Assembly (NCBI GenBank): GCA_050084985.1
Contig: JBITNC010000001.1
Coordinates: forward strand, 2,790,001 to 2,854,000
DNA length: 64,000 nt
Origin: Nageia nagi
Lineage: Eukaryota; Pinophyta
Reading direction: 5' to 3'
Below the pieces are notes generated by a model, which was not told the DNA's origin, did no database searches, and worked only from the letters and a program-made list of their open reading frames with translations. Below, piece after piece: positions 23,061 through 35,667 of the stretch. The translations under genes and the position numbers were made by a program. The stretch's first letter is position 1. Each line of letters opens with the position of its first letter.

Positions 23061-23870
23061 TAGTCAATCCAAATATATATCAAACATCTTGCAAACGTTT
23101 GAAATGGATAAGTGTAGACATGTTGCGATCCTAATCTCTCCTAGAATCACAATGTCCCTTAGATCCAACTCTCATTTGGCAAATATTATAGCTTATAAGA
23201 AATTAATTAGTATATATTCTCTATTTGACTATTTCCATGTCATATATTACCTTTGTAGTTAATTTGATGGCACGATTCATGCAAAAATCATATGTTGAGC
23301 AATTCAATGTTGTTAAGAAAATCTTGAGGTATGTTGCAAGGATAAAGGATCTTGCTCTCAAATATTCCAAGTTGCCCTCATTTATTCTCTTAGGGTTCTT
23401 ATATTTTGACTATGGGGGAGATAAAGATGATAAGAAGTGAACCTTTGTATATGTGTTTAGCATTGGTTCAGGTACTATCTCTTAAGCTTACAAAAAGTAG
23501 CCTATTATTTCTCTTTCCACCATAGAATTTGAATACCGATCCATGTCTATTGCATCCCAAGAAGCTATTTTGCTTAGGCATATTTTGAAATAAATTGGGT
23601 ATGAATAACTTGGATCATCTCTAATTTTTTTAGAAAATTAGTCAACTATTTCTTTGGCTAAGAATCTTATTTTCCATCAAAGAACAAAACATGTAGAAAT
23701 CCATGCCCATTTCATTAGAGAAAAGGTTCTTGGTGGTATCATACACTTGGAGTATTATCCATCAACTTTGAACTCTACTAATTTGTTCACCAAGCACCTT
23801 CCTAAATCTCAATTTAGTAAGCTTATATATGTTATTGGGTTAGTGAAGGTTCCCTCAAGGGGGATTTAAG
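23061..23870 (+). pseudogene. Copia A RNase H remnant
   Basis: VVKKILRYVARIKDLALKY lies in the frame 23225-23440. The frame 23654-23869 gives the C-terminal part: NLIFHQRTKHVEIHAHFI, HLEYYPSTLNSTNLFTKHL and the final GLVKVPSRGI. Intervening pieces are in other frames. A 0.74-kb non-coding 3' UTR follows before the LTR. Confidence 0.85.
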
Positions 23871-24030
23871 TATGAATTCTTATGTTAAATTCATATTTGT
23901 GATGACAACTTCACCCCTATGAGGATTTTATCTTGTATAGTATTGATTTTGTTGTATACCTTCATGGTAAGTTCACTCTATGTGAGAAACTTATTGTATA
24001 ATTTTTTAGAGTAAAATATTGGTCAATCTA

Positions 24031-24121
24031 GCACTGTCCAATTATCCATGTGTGAGAAACTTGTATGTGTATTTTTGCACTATTCAATTATCCATATGTG
24101 AGGAACTTGTATGTGAATTTT
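24031..24121 (+). repeat. 3' UTR two-copy repeat of copia A
   Basis: Two 46-bp direct copies with core CAATTATCCATRTGTGAG, starting at 24031 and 24077. They are shared with B and C. Confidence 0.8.
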
Positions 24122-24615
24122 GTTATGCTCAATTTGGTAATGATAATCAACACATATTTTGTATATAGTAGGTGACTATGAGTAATTGGCTTGGAATCTT
24201 CATGATGACTTATAGTGCACCATTGATCAGTTTATGATGGTATTTGTTTGATTCATCTATCCTTGTACATATGAATATGTTGCACCTAACTAATCTTGTT
24301 ATTTGAGTTGTTTATAACTTGTAGGTTCTCTTGAGATTATAGATTACTTACTTTGAGTGTGCAGGCTCATGGATATTCATCATGACTTCTAGTTGGATTA
24401 CTACTTTATGTACATTGAAATTGGTTATGGTTAATAATCGTATTGTAAACCATTTGTTATTATGGTAAAGTAGTGAGTCTCAAACTAAAATCTTGCTTAC
24501 TTCACAAATATGTAAAAAGCTCTCATATTTGGTTGTATCTATTTGTAGGAGAAATCTCTTACTATCTCTTTCTTCTCTCTTCTTCACTTTATCCCAATAT
24601 TGCATTAAGGGGGAG

Positions 24616-25083
24616 TGTTAGAATGAATAATATATTATTGTAAATATTTTGTAATAATTCTCTTTATAAATTCACTAATACTTAATGGTATCACTAGATA
24701 CCTTAATGACACTCAATCTCATGAGCATGCCTCTTGGATAAAAGGTGGTACCATGTCATGCCTTTGAACAATGGTTAAAGCGTGATCCAAAGAGGTATTT
24801 TGGCCTATAAATAGAAGACCCCCTCTTTTTGATCACTCACCATTTTGTAAAGCAAAGTTATGCTCTATGATAGTGTTTAGGAGATGAAGATTAAGAGGAT
24901 TTTAAGAGAGTTGTCTTTGTGAATGAAGTAAGATGTAGTTAGTCGATGTACTCCTAGTTGGAGGAACCACTTTACATATTGAGTTATTTTTGTAAAATTG
25001 TTTATGCTTGAGTTTTGATGTTAGTTTGAGCTTCCATGTGATCTTGGTAGTTTAGGAATTAAGTGTTAGGGTTAGTTCTATCA
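24616..25083 (+). repeat. 3' LTR of copia A
   Basis: Begins TGTTAGAATGAATAATAT right after the purine tract AAGGGGGAG and ends at about TTCTATCA. It aligns to the B and C LTRs over its length (468 bp, with small deletions). Confidence 0.88.
24806..24814 (+). promoter_or_regulatory. TATA box in copia A LTR
   Basis: TATAAATAG in the context GGCCTATAAATAGAAGACC, at the conserved LTR position. Confidence 0.6.
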
Positions 25084-27952
25084 ATTTTCATTTTTTACAA
25101 TTTTGACTAAGTTGCCTTTTATTTTTCTTTTAAAAAATTTCTTAACCATGCTGATTTCACAAATTGTTTATTTTTTCATTACACATTTTTACACATAACT
25201 ATGTCCCATTAGTCTCATTATGGTTTCATTATTTTGCATGTGCCTATTCTATTACCAAACTTGGTTGCTTGGCCACTTTCACCATTTTATTGCCCAATAT
25301 TGTAGAGTCATTTTATCTTGTAAACCCATCACATTTTGACTTGTTATGTCTTATTGTGTCCTATCAATCTATTTCAATTTTTTTGTGCCCATTTCTAATT
25401 CCATTTTGTTTCAATACTAAAAGTATCAAAATTTGATGCCTTAAAAAGCAGGGTTTGATTTGTTGATTTTTAACCTATCAAACTAAATCCATTTTGTATT
25501 CTATCAATTTTTAGTTTGTCTATGATATAACATCAATCATCTCAGCAATTTTTGGAGCTTAATTTTATCATTTGATATCTTTTTGAAAGGAAAATAGAAG
25601 CTAACTTGAAACAACACTCTTTTAGTGACCACTAAAAATTGTTCACCCTAGTCTAAGTAGCCTATAGTTTTGGCTTAGAAAACTATTTCTCAAAGGAACA
25701 TGGTGGTTGCTTGTTTTTTTCCATCAAAGTTCATTATTTTTCATTTTTGTAAAAGTGTCAATTGTAAAAGTTTTTGGTTTGACCAATTTTGATTTTGTTT
25801 GTGTAGTGTGTTTGAATCATTATTGGATGTTTTTGTGATTGTTAGCATAATTCAATAATTAGGGTATACCATCATGGTACATGTCTGTAACTTATTTTGT
25901 ATGTCCATTTCATCCTTTTGTTGGTCCTTTTTAGGTAGTTTTAAGTGTCCATTACATTGTCCAAATCATTTGCTTTATCTATTACCTTTTTCTTCTTGGT
26001 TGCTTATCTTTTATTATCACTATTTTTCATCGTGTTTATCTTTATATCAATCATTTCATTTTCATCTTGGATTATCATTATGTTTTATAATCATTTATTA
26101 TCTTTTGTTAATATCTTTTTTTAATATGATATATTTTTATTTTTGTCTTATCTTTGTTCTTATCATTTATTAAGATTTATTATATTATCTTGTTTTATCA
26201 TATGTTGTTATAAGTCTATTTCATATGTGATTAAAATATACATGTTCATTTAAATTTTTCCAAACTTACATATATATCCAAAATTTACATATTTACATTG
26301 CATACATAGATCATACAATATTCAATACATAGCATTTGTATAAATATAGATCATAATCATAATTATATTCATATAACAAAAATCATAGCATAGACCATCA
26401 ACACATGAAACCTACATATGCATACATCATCAGAAATATAATCAAAATATAAAATACAAAAATGGTCATCCTATATATAAAGATATACATATAGTACATC
26501 ACATATGAAAAATAACATGTTGCATATTATGTATCTAAATATCTCATGATTGCCTCCTGCTATGAGAATTGATGGGATGAGAGGTTACATGATATGATCT
26601 AAAAGACTACCTTATGTGATAATATGAAATATGAGATGTTATGGAATCCTTTGTGATCTACTACTAGTCTTGGCTATGAATTAGGTGGCCATATCATGAA
26701 TTAGATGTGAAATCTTATTGAACTCTACCTCATACTCTGTGATCCCCTCATTATCCTTATAAAGGTGAATGACCTATTTTTATATGGTCACCTCAAGGTG
26801 TACAATCTATTATTGTATCATATCTAACTCTATCTCCATCCACTTTACCCATTGCTACCAAGTCTCCCCACCTCTTAGTGGCCCTGTAGCTACTCCTCCT
26901 TATGGACTAGTAAATCCCATATGTACATCCATCATTTGAACATCATCTTGATCATCATCACATTTCCCCTAGTTTTCATAACCTTCCCTCGATTGTTTTC
27001 ACATCCCCCTATCCTCCATTACCTTTATTTTCCCCTTCTCTAACCCCTACACTCTCATCCATACCCTCATACCAGCCTAGACCAGTTGGTATGTCATTCC
27101 AACAACCATCCTCATTATCCCATCCACCATCACCATCATCCCATCCATCATCAGCATTCCATCACCCTCATCCCATCCAAAATCACAACCTTTATCACCC
27201 CTATACTCACCATATTTTCCATTCCTACCTATTATGGGAGTTGTTGCAACTATTGACACTTGGACTACCCAACATTTTTTATATCTTAAGATCATCCTTG
27301 CATCCATCTATGTTATAATATAAACTAGAAGATCTAGCTCTGATCTAATATCAACAAAAAAATCCCACTAATTTCTCATCCATCATAAATTTATTTTAGA
27401 TATATAGTGTCAAGGGGATGTTCTATGTAATCTTGAATTACCTCATGACTCAATTGAAATTAAATAACTCAATCTCTTCCTATATCATCCTTAGCTAGCT
27501 CCTATCCATCCTTGGCCCATATCGGGCCACCCATGTAAGGTTTCCACTTGAATTTCTATGACCTCATCCTCCTAATAACTACTCAATAGTTCATCAAGTC
27601 CATAGTATGGGAATAACACCTTCATGGCTAAAATTATTTGCCCCATTGTAGTACATAGGATGCCTTGGATCCTAGGTCACCCCATCTTACATCTGCATTG
27701 ATGTGAATATCATATACAAGCCTTAGTACCTTCCTCACTTGAATATTCTCCCACTCCTATATTTGGAGGAGGAGGGAACATGCCATCCCTCATCTGCTAT
27801 GGAGTTTGATATTTTAGAGCTCTCAATAGAACAATTTTAAAAATGCTAGACACCACATAAAAATGATCCCATCCTCATGTATGCATGTAATCATGTCACA
27901 TAGCTTCTAGGAGAATAACACCATGAAAGAGTCTAGATATACATGTGTATCT
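25084..27952. other. Unrecognised AT-rich interval
   Basis: No gene or repeat can be supported. Open frames of 70-100 codons (25164-25436, 25874-26173, 27091-27318) show no motif. Around 26640-26900 the minus strand gives a faintly gag-like reading, too weak to call. Positions 26960-27200 are rich in CCATCATC-type short motifs. Positions 26230-26530 are almost pure AT with many TATACAT steps. Confidence 0.4.
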
Positions 27953-28344
27953 ATGATAATGTAACTTGTCCTACACTCCATTTCATGAGCATGCCCCTTA
28001 GGTAAAAGGATGTGCATGTCATGCTTTTGTACATTTGGTAAAAGGGTGATCCAAAGATGGATTTTGGCCTATAAATAGAAAGCTCCATCTTTGGATCATA
28101 CACCAATTTGTGGAGTAAATTTATGTTATAGGATGGTGTTTAGGAGAAAAGTGTAAGAGGATTTTAAGAGTTCATATTTGTTAAGAAGAGAGATCTAGTT
28201 AGTGGATGTACTTCTAGTTGGAGGAACCACTTACATCTTGTGTTATCTTTGTGAGATTACTTTATGAGTTTGTTAGATGTGTATTGTGAGCTTTCATGTG
28301 ATCTTGGTTGTTTAGAAATTATATTGTTAGTGTTATTTCCTTCA
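27953..28344 (+). repeat. 5' LTR of copia C, first ~107 bp missing
   Basis: 392 bp align to 43897-44286 of the 3' LTR. The TGTTGGAATATG start is absent and unrelated sequence lies before 27953. It ends TTTCCTTCA. A TATA box is at 28070-28078. Confidence 0.87.
28070..28078 (+). promoter_or_regulatory. TATA box in copia C 5' LTR
   Basis: TATAAATAG in TTTTGGCCTATAAATAGAA, at the conserved position. Confidence 0.6.
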
Positions 28345-28347
28345 AAT

Positions 28348-28359
28348 TGGTATCAAATA
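28348..28359 (+). promoter_or_regulatory. Primer-binding site of copia C, degenerate
   Basis: TGGTATCAAATA follows the LTR end by 3 nt. Its first eight bases match the tRNA-Met complement; the rest has drifted from TGGTATCAGAGC. Its placement matches element B. Confidence 0.75.
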
Positions 28360-28469
28360 TCCTTGAAGCACCTCTTTACATCCTTGGTGTGGAATTTTTG
28401 CTTCTTGGTGTGGAAGATCTTCTTCTTCAACTTGGTGATCTTCATTTCTCATCTCTTCATTTCATTGTT

Positions 28470-28480
28470 GAGGTAAAACT
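28470..28480 (+). other. Putative 5' splice donor of copia C leader
   Basis: GAG|GTAAAACT, a good plant donor, lies at the position where B has GAG|GTAAATTC. Junction 28472/28473. Confidence 0.45.
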
Positions 28481-28786
28481 AAGAGAAGGTATAACCTCCT
28501 TCATATAATCTCTTTATTTTTCTTTTGGCTTATTTTTTTAATGACACTAAAACATTTTGAATTATGTGTTAGCCTTTTTTTTGTTATTTGTAAAATATAG
28601 CTAAAATTTGTTTTACTAACTTCTAGTGAGCATGTTGTTAATTTAAGAGGTTAGTATATAGAAATAACATATTGTAAGCCATTTATTAAAAAGGGTGATT
28701 TTTTATTTTTTTTAAATATATATATATATGATGAGATCAATACAAAAATGCTTTTACAATTTTTTTTATTGCAAATAGCCTTTTTT

Positions 28787-30135
28787 AATTACATATCTCA
28801 TAATAGCTATTTTATAGCTTAAAATAATGAGGAAGGTATATACATAAAAAAACCTTACTATTATTGTTTTACAAACAATATCTCTACTATATAGTGGCCT
28901 ATTATCCACATGTCATGAAGAGGCCATGAGGCTGAGTGGAAAAGGGTTTGGGCACCACTTCTCTTAGCCTTCTATCTAGCCACTCCTCTCCCAAACACTC
29001 CCTGCTTTGCCTATGTCTAGTGGCTCTCAACTCTATCACCACTCCTTTAGCATCAATAGTAGGGTTATAACCTACATGGGATCCCTTTGATGCCCCTACA
29101 TTGCCCCTCCTCAGCTCCCTTCCATGTAGGCTCTTTGTGTGATTCCTCCCCTCCACCACCACGATGCACCACCACTCCTTGCGACCTCCTTTGCTCCTTT
29201 GACTCTGCCTAGTCATGACCCCTTTTTCCATCTAGCATTGCTCCTTCATGTGACCACCTCACTCTATAGATTACACCTCTATTACACAACACTCCTCTCT
29301 TGCCCTCTTGGCCAGTACTTCCTCCTTTGTAGCACCTCAAAGTTTTTTTCACTTTGCACGGCCTCTCTTTGTTTTTTCTTGATCTCCCTTTATCCTTTAT
29401 TGATGTCCTATGGTTAGTGACTACTTTTTTTTTCAAATTGCTTGCAATACTTGCTTTATTTAATGCTTTTAGGACCATTAATTTCTACAAAACATATACA
29501 CAAGGCTTGCTTTATTTAATGACTCCTCTTAAATTAACTTGAACCTTAAGGAGAAATGATGACTTGTACTTAAGTGCATTCTAAGGTAACTCGGACCTTT
29601 TTTAACAATTTATCTTTAAATACCTATTTTTTTAGACAACTTAATGGGTAATCTCTATGGTAAAAAAAAAAAAGTTTACAAGAAAAAAATATTACTTAAG
29701 CAACTTTTTTATAAAACTTGGTCTTTTTTAGTCAAAATTCTAAGGTAAATTTTTTTAAGGACCATGTTAATTTGAAATCCATTTTAAGAAAGGGGGAATT
29801 TTTTTTTAAAGTATTTACTTAAAATTTTAGATCCTTATATGACATGTCTATTTTTAAGTGTTGATAAATTCCTTATGCAATACTTAAAATTCTTAGATCT
29901 TTGATGAAATGCTATGAATATAAGCTCATGCCTTTTTTAAGTTAACTTATGCAAATTAAGTAAATACTTATCCATTTTTATAAGTGATAGATAGAATTAA
30001 TTTTAAGTTAATACATGTATGATTAATTTTTATTTCTTTAAGTTTTATCATACAAAATTAAAAGGACTTGTGCAATTTATGAACCTATGTAAAGATGTTC
30101 TTTAGGGGTTAGTAAATAAAACCCATTAGAATCTT
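28787..30135 (+). repeat. Array copy 1
   Basis: Full unit, 1349 bp. Carries private variants shared with copy 8 (for example CCCAAACACTCCC, GGGATCCCTTTGATG, TTAGTGACTAC). Its end (TTAGAATCTT) is shared with copy 6. Confidence 0.93.
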
Positions 30136-31478
30136 AATTACATATCTCATAATAGCTATTTTATAGCTTAAAAAAATGGGGAAGCTATATACATAAAAAA
30201 ACCTTACTATTATTGTTTTACAAACAATATCTCTACTATATAGTGGCCTATTATCCACATGTCATGAAGAGGCCATGAGGCTGAGTGGAAAAGGGTTTGG
30301 GCACCACTTCTCTTATCCTTCTATCTAGCCACTCCTCTCCCAACACTCCCTGCTTTGCCTATGTCTAGTGGCTCTCAGCTCTATCACCACTCCTTTAGCA
30401 TCAATAGTAGGGTTATAACCTACATGGGCTCCCTTTTATGCCCCTACATTGCCCCTCCTCAGCTCCCTTCCATGTAGGCTCTTTGTGTGATTCCTCCCCT
30501 CCACCACCACGATGCACCACCACTCCTTGCGACCTCCTTTGCTCCTTTGACTTTGCCTAGTCATGACCCCTTTTTCCATCTAGCATTGCTCCTTCATGTG
30601 ACCACCTCACTCTATAGATTACACCTCTATTACACAACACTCCTCTCTTACCCTCTTGTCCAGTACTTCCACCTTTGTAGAACCTCAAAGTTTTTTTCAC
30701 TTTGCACGGCCTCTCTTTGTTTTTTCTTGATCTCCCTCATCCTTTATTGATGTCCTACGGTTGGTGACTACTTTTTTTTTCAAATTGCTTGCAATACTTG
30801 CTTTATTTAATGCTTTTAGGACCATTAATTTCTACAAAACATATACACAAGGCTTGCTTTATTTAATGACTCCTCTTAAATTAACTTGAACCTTAAGGAG
30901 AAATGATGACTTGTACTTAAGTGCATTCTAAGGTAACTCAAACCTTTTTTAACAATTTATCTTTAAATACCTATTTTTTTAGACAACTTAATGGGTAATC
31001 TCTATGGTAAAAAAAAAAAGTTTACAAGAATAAGCTATTACTTAAGCAACTTTTTTATAAAACTTGGTCTTTTTTAGTTAAAATTCTAAGGTAAATTTTT
31101 TTTAAGGACCATGTTAATTTGAAATCCATTTTAAGAAAGGGGGAATTTTTTTTTAAAGTATTTACTTAAAATTTTAGATCCTTATATGACATGTATATTT
31201 TTAAGTGTTGATAAATTCCTTATGCAATACTTAAAATTCTTAGATCTTTGATGCAATGCTATAAATATAAGCTCATGCCTTTTTTAAGTTAACTTATGCA
31301 AATTAAGTAAATACTTATCCAATTTTATAAGTGATAGATAGAATTAATTTTAAGTTAATACATGTATGATTAATTTTTATTTCTTTAAGTTTTATATACA
31401 AAATTAAAGGACTTGTGCAATTTATGAACCTATGTAAAGAGTTCTTAGGGGTTAGTAAATAAAACCCATTAGACTCTT
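30136..31478 (+). repeat. Array copy 2
   Basis: Full unit, 1343 bp. Shares CTCTTATCCTTCTATC with copy 7, where copies 1, 3 and 8 have TTAGCC. Single-base losses begin to appear in its last 100 bp. Confidence 0.93.
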
Positions 31479-32570
31479 AATTACATATCTCATAATAGCT
31501 ATTTTATAGCTTTAAAAAATGGGAAGGTATATACATAAAAACACCTTACTATTATTGTTTTACAAACAATATCTCTACTATATTGGCCTATTATCCACAT
31601 GTCATGAAGAGGCCATGAGGCTGAGTGGAAAAGGTTTGGGCACCACTTCTCTTAGCCTTCTATCTAGCCACTCCTCTCCCAACACTCCCTACTTTGCCTA
31701 TGTCTAGTGGCTCTCAGCTCTAATCACCACTCCTTTACATCAATAGTAGGGTTATAACCTACATGGGCTCCCTTTGATGCCCCTACATTGTGCCTCCTCA
31801 GCTCCCTTCCATGTAGGCTCTTTGTGTGATTCCTCCCCTCCACCACCACGATGCACACCACTCCTTGCGACCTCCTTTGCTCCTTTAACTCTGCCTAGTC
31901 ATGACCCCTTTTTCCATCTAAAATTGCTCCTTCATGTGACCACCTCACTCTATAGATTACACCTCTATAACAACACTCCTCTCTTGCCCTCTTGGCCAGT
32001 ACTTCCACCTTTGTAGCACTCAAAGTTTTTTTCACTTTGCATAGCCTCTCTTTGTTTTTCTTGATCTCCCTCATCCTTTATTGATGTCCTATGGTTGGTG
32101 ACTACTTTATTTTCAAATTGCTTGCAATACTTGCTTTATTTAATGCTTTTAGGACCATTAATTTCTACAAAACATATACACAAGGCTTGCTTTATTTAAT
32201 GACTCCTCTTAAATTAACTGAACTTTAAGGAGAAATGATGACTTGTACTTAAGTGCATTCTAAGTAACTTAGACCTTTTTTAAAATTTATCTTTAAAATA
32301 CCTATTTTTTATGACAACTTAATGGTAATTCTTAGTGGTAAAAAAAAAAAGTTTACAAAAAAGCTATTACTTAAGCAAATATTTTTATAAAAACTTGGTC
32401 TTTTTTTAGTCAAAATTCAAGGTAATTTTTTTTAAGGACCATGTTAATTTGAAATCAATTTATAAAAGGGGGAATTTTTTTTTAAAGTATTTACTTAAAA
32501 TTTTAGATCCTTATATACATCCTATTTTTAAGTGTTGATAAATTCCTTATGCAATACTTAAAATTCTTAG
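31479..32570 (+). repeat. Array copy 3, 3' end missing
   Basis: It breaks off after AAATTCTTAG and jumps into the CATCAATAGTAGGG segment of the next copy. TTAG is common to both sides of the junction. Scattered one-base deletions are present. Confidence 0.9.
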
Positions 32571-33592
32571 CATCAATAGTAGGGTTATAACTACATGGCT
32601 CCTTTGATGCCCCTAACATATGCTCCTCAAGTCTTTCCATGTACTCTTTGTGTGATTTCCTCGCTCTACCACCACGATGCACCACCACCTTCGACTCTTT
32701 TGCTCCTTTAATCTGCCTATATGACCTTTTCATCTAGAAATTGCTCTTCATGTGACAACTCCTTATAGATAACCTTATTACACAACATCCTTCTTGCCTC
32801 TTGGCGTAGAATAATTCCACCTTTTAGCACCTCAAAGTTATTCTTCATTTGCATAGCCTCTCTTTTTTTATAGATCTCCCTAATCCTTTATTGATGTCTA
32901 TGGTGGTGACTACTTTTTTTTTCAAATTGCTTGCAATACTTGCTTTATTTAATGCTTTTAGGACCATTAATTTCTACAAAACATATACACAAGGCTTGCT
33001 TTATTTAATGACTCCTCTTAAATTAACTTGAACCTTAAGGAGAAATGATGACTTGTACTTAAGTGCATTCTAAGGTAACTTAGACCTTTTTTAACAATTT
33101 ATCTTTAAATACCTATTTTTTTAGACAACTTAATGGGTAATCTCTATGGTAAAAAAAAAAAGTTTACAAGAAAAACTATTACTTAAGCAACTTTTTTATA
33201 AAACTTGGTCTTTTTAGTCAAAATTCTAAGGTAAATTTTTTTTTAAGGACCATGTTAATTTGAAATCAATTTTAAGAAAGGGGGAATTTTTTTTTAAAGT
33301 ATTTACTTAAAATTTTAGATCCTTATATGACATGTCTATTTTTAAGTGTTGATAAATTCCTTATGCAATACTTAAAATTTTTAAAAAAAAAAACCCCATG
33401 CCTTTTTAAGTTAACTTATGCAAATTAGTAAATACTTATCCATTTTTATAATGATAGATAGAATTAATTTTAAGTTAATACTGTATGATTATTTTTATTT
33501 CTTTAAGTTTATTATACAAAATTAAAAGGACTGTGCAATTATGAACATGTAAGATGTTTTTAGGGGTTAGTAAATAAAACCCATTAGATCTT
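32571..33592 (+). repeat. Array copy 4, 5' end missing, error-rich
   Basis: Lacks roughly the first 280 bp. 32580-32920 is riddled with single-base deletions relative to the other copies, whereas 32930-33370 is nearly perfect, then deletions resume at 33380-33592, including an A-run in place of the GATCTTTGATG segment. Confidence 0.9.
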
Positions 33593-34895
33593 AATTACAT
33601 ATCTATATAGCTATTTTATACTTAAAAAATGGGGAAGGTATATCATAAAAAAACCTTACTATTATTGTTTTACAAACAATATCTCTACTATATAGTGGCT
33701 ATTATCCACATGTCATGAAGAGCCATGAGGCTGAGTGGAAAGGGTTTGGGCACCACTTCTCTTACCTTCTATCTAGCCACTCCTCTCCCAACACTCCCTC
33801 TTTGCCTAGTCTAGTGGCTCTCAGCTCTATCACCATCCTTTAGCATCAATAGTAGGGTATAACCTACAGGGCTCCTTGATGCCCTACATTGCCTCCTCAG
33901 CTCCTTCCATTAGGCTCTTTGTGTGATTCCTCCCCTCCACCACCACATCACCACACTCCTTGCGACCTCCTTGCTCCTTTACTTGCCTAGTCATGACCCC
34001 TTTTCCATCTAGAATTGTCCTTCAGTGGACCACCTCTCTATAGATTACACCTCTATTAACAACCATCTCTTCTCTTGCCTCATTGGCCAGTACTTCCTTT
34101 GTAGCCCTCAAAGTTTTTTTCATTTGCATAGCCTCTCTTTGTTTTTTCTTGATTCCCTCATCCTTATTGATGTCCTATGGTTGGTGATACTTTTTTTTCA
34201 ATGCTTGCAAACTTGCTTTATTTAATGCTTTTAGGACCATTAATTTCTACAAAACATATACACAAGGCTTGCTTTATTTAATGACTCCTCTTAAATTAAC
34301 TTGAACCTTAAGGAGAAATGATGACTTGTACTTAAGTGCATTCTAAGGTAACGTTAGACCTTTTTTAACAATTTATCTTTAAATACCTATTTTTTTAGAC
34401 AACTTAATGGGTAATCTCTATGGTAAAAAAAAAAGTTTACAAGAATAAGCTATTACTTAAGCAAACTTTTTTATAAAACTTGGTCTTTTTTAGTCAAAAT
34501 TCTAAGGTAAATTTTTTTTAAGGACCATGTTAATTTGAAATCAATTTTAAGAAAGGGGGAATTTTTTTTTAAAGTATTTACTTAAAATTTTAGATCCTTA
34601 TATGACATGTCTATTTTTAAGTGTTGATAAATTCCTTATGCAATACTTAAAATTCTTATCTTTGATGCAATGCTATGAATATAAGCTCATTGCCTTTTTT
34701 AAGTTAACTTATGCAAATTAAGTAAATACTTATCCATTTTTAAAGTGATAGATTTGAATTAATTTAAGTTAATACATGTATGATTAATTTTTATTTCTTT
34801 AAGTTTTATTATACAAAATTAAAAGGACTTGTGCAATTTATGAACCTATGTAAAATGTTCTTTAGGGGTTAGTAAATAAAACCCATTAGACTCTT
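33593..34895 (+). repeat. Array copy 5, error-rich first half
   Basis: 1303 bp. Positions 33600-34210 lose single bases at dozens of places, while 34215-34680 is almost identical to other copies. Confidence 0.9.
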
Positions 34896-35667
34896 AATTA
34901 CATAATCTCATAATAGCTATTTTATAGCTTAAAAAAAGTGGGGAAGGTGACTACTTTTTTTTTCAAATTGCTTGCAATACTTGCTTTATTTAATGCTTTT
35001 AGGACCATTAATTTCTACAAAACATATACACAAGGCTTGCTTTATTTAATGACTCCTCTTAAATTAACTTGAACCTTAAGGAGAAATGATGACTTGTACT
35101 TAAGTGCATTCTAAGGTAACTTAGACCTTTTTTAACAATTTATCTTTAAATACCTATTTTTTTAGACAACTTAATGGGTAATCTCTATGGTAAAAAAAAA
35201 AAAGTTTACAAGAAAAAAATATTACTTAAGCAACTTTTTTATAAAACTTGGTCTTTTTTAGTCAAAATTCTAAGGTAAATTTTTTTTAAGGACCATGTTA
35301 ATTTGAAATCCATTTTAAGAAAGGGGGAATTTTTTTTTTAAAGTAATTTACTTAAAATTTTAGATCCTTATATGACATGTCTATTTTTAAGTGTTGATAA
35401 ATTCCTTATGCAATACTTAAAATTCTTAGATCTTTGATGAATGCTATGAATATAAGCTCATGCCTTTTTTAAGTTAACTTATGCAAATTAAGTAAATACT
35501 TATCCATTTTTATAAGTGATAGATAGAATTAATTTTAAGTTAATACATGTATGATTAATTTTTATTTCTTTAAGTTTTATCATACAAAATTAAAAGGACT
35601 TGTGCAATTTATGAACCTATGTAAAGATGTTCTTTAGGGGTTAGTAAATAAAACCCATTAGAATCTT
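34896..35667 (+). repeat. Array copy 6, internal deletion
   Basis: 772 bp. It goes from GGGGAAGGT directly to GACTACTTTTTT, skipping about 570 bp of the GC-richer half. GGT is shared by both borders. Confidence 0.92.

Larger units (their letters stand above)
10080..25083 (+). mobile_element. Ty1/copia retrotransposon A, interrupted by B
   Basis: A plus-strand copia element made of two parts: leader, gag, protease and the start of integrase (to 13252), then integrase end, RT, RNase H, 3' UTR and 3' LTR (21735-25083). Between them sits the complete element B. Removing B rejoins the integrase reading at the sequence TATGYTAAGTAT, matching the uninterrupted copy in C (about 40930). The 5' LTR is missing, and all domains carry stops or shifts. 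A, B and C are one family: their gag starts, leaders, 3' UTRs and LTRs align. Confidence 0.85.

Noticed and set aside
26640-27300. The minus strand gives a faint gag-like reading (TEYEVEFNKISHL and a basic upstream part).
   Set aside because: Too short, many stops, no zinc knuckle or protease beside it, and no LTR.
28918-28960. GGCTGAGTGG in every array unit resembles a tRNA box A (possible SINE head).
   Set aside because: No box B (GGTTCGANNCC) follows at the right distance, and no cloverleaf can be drawn from what I see.
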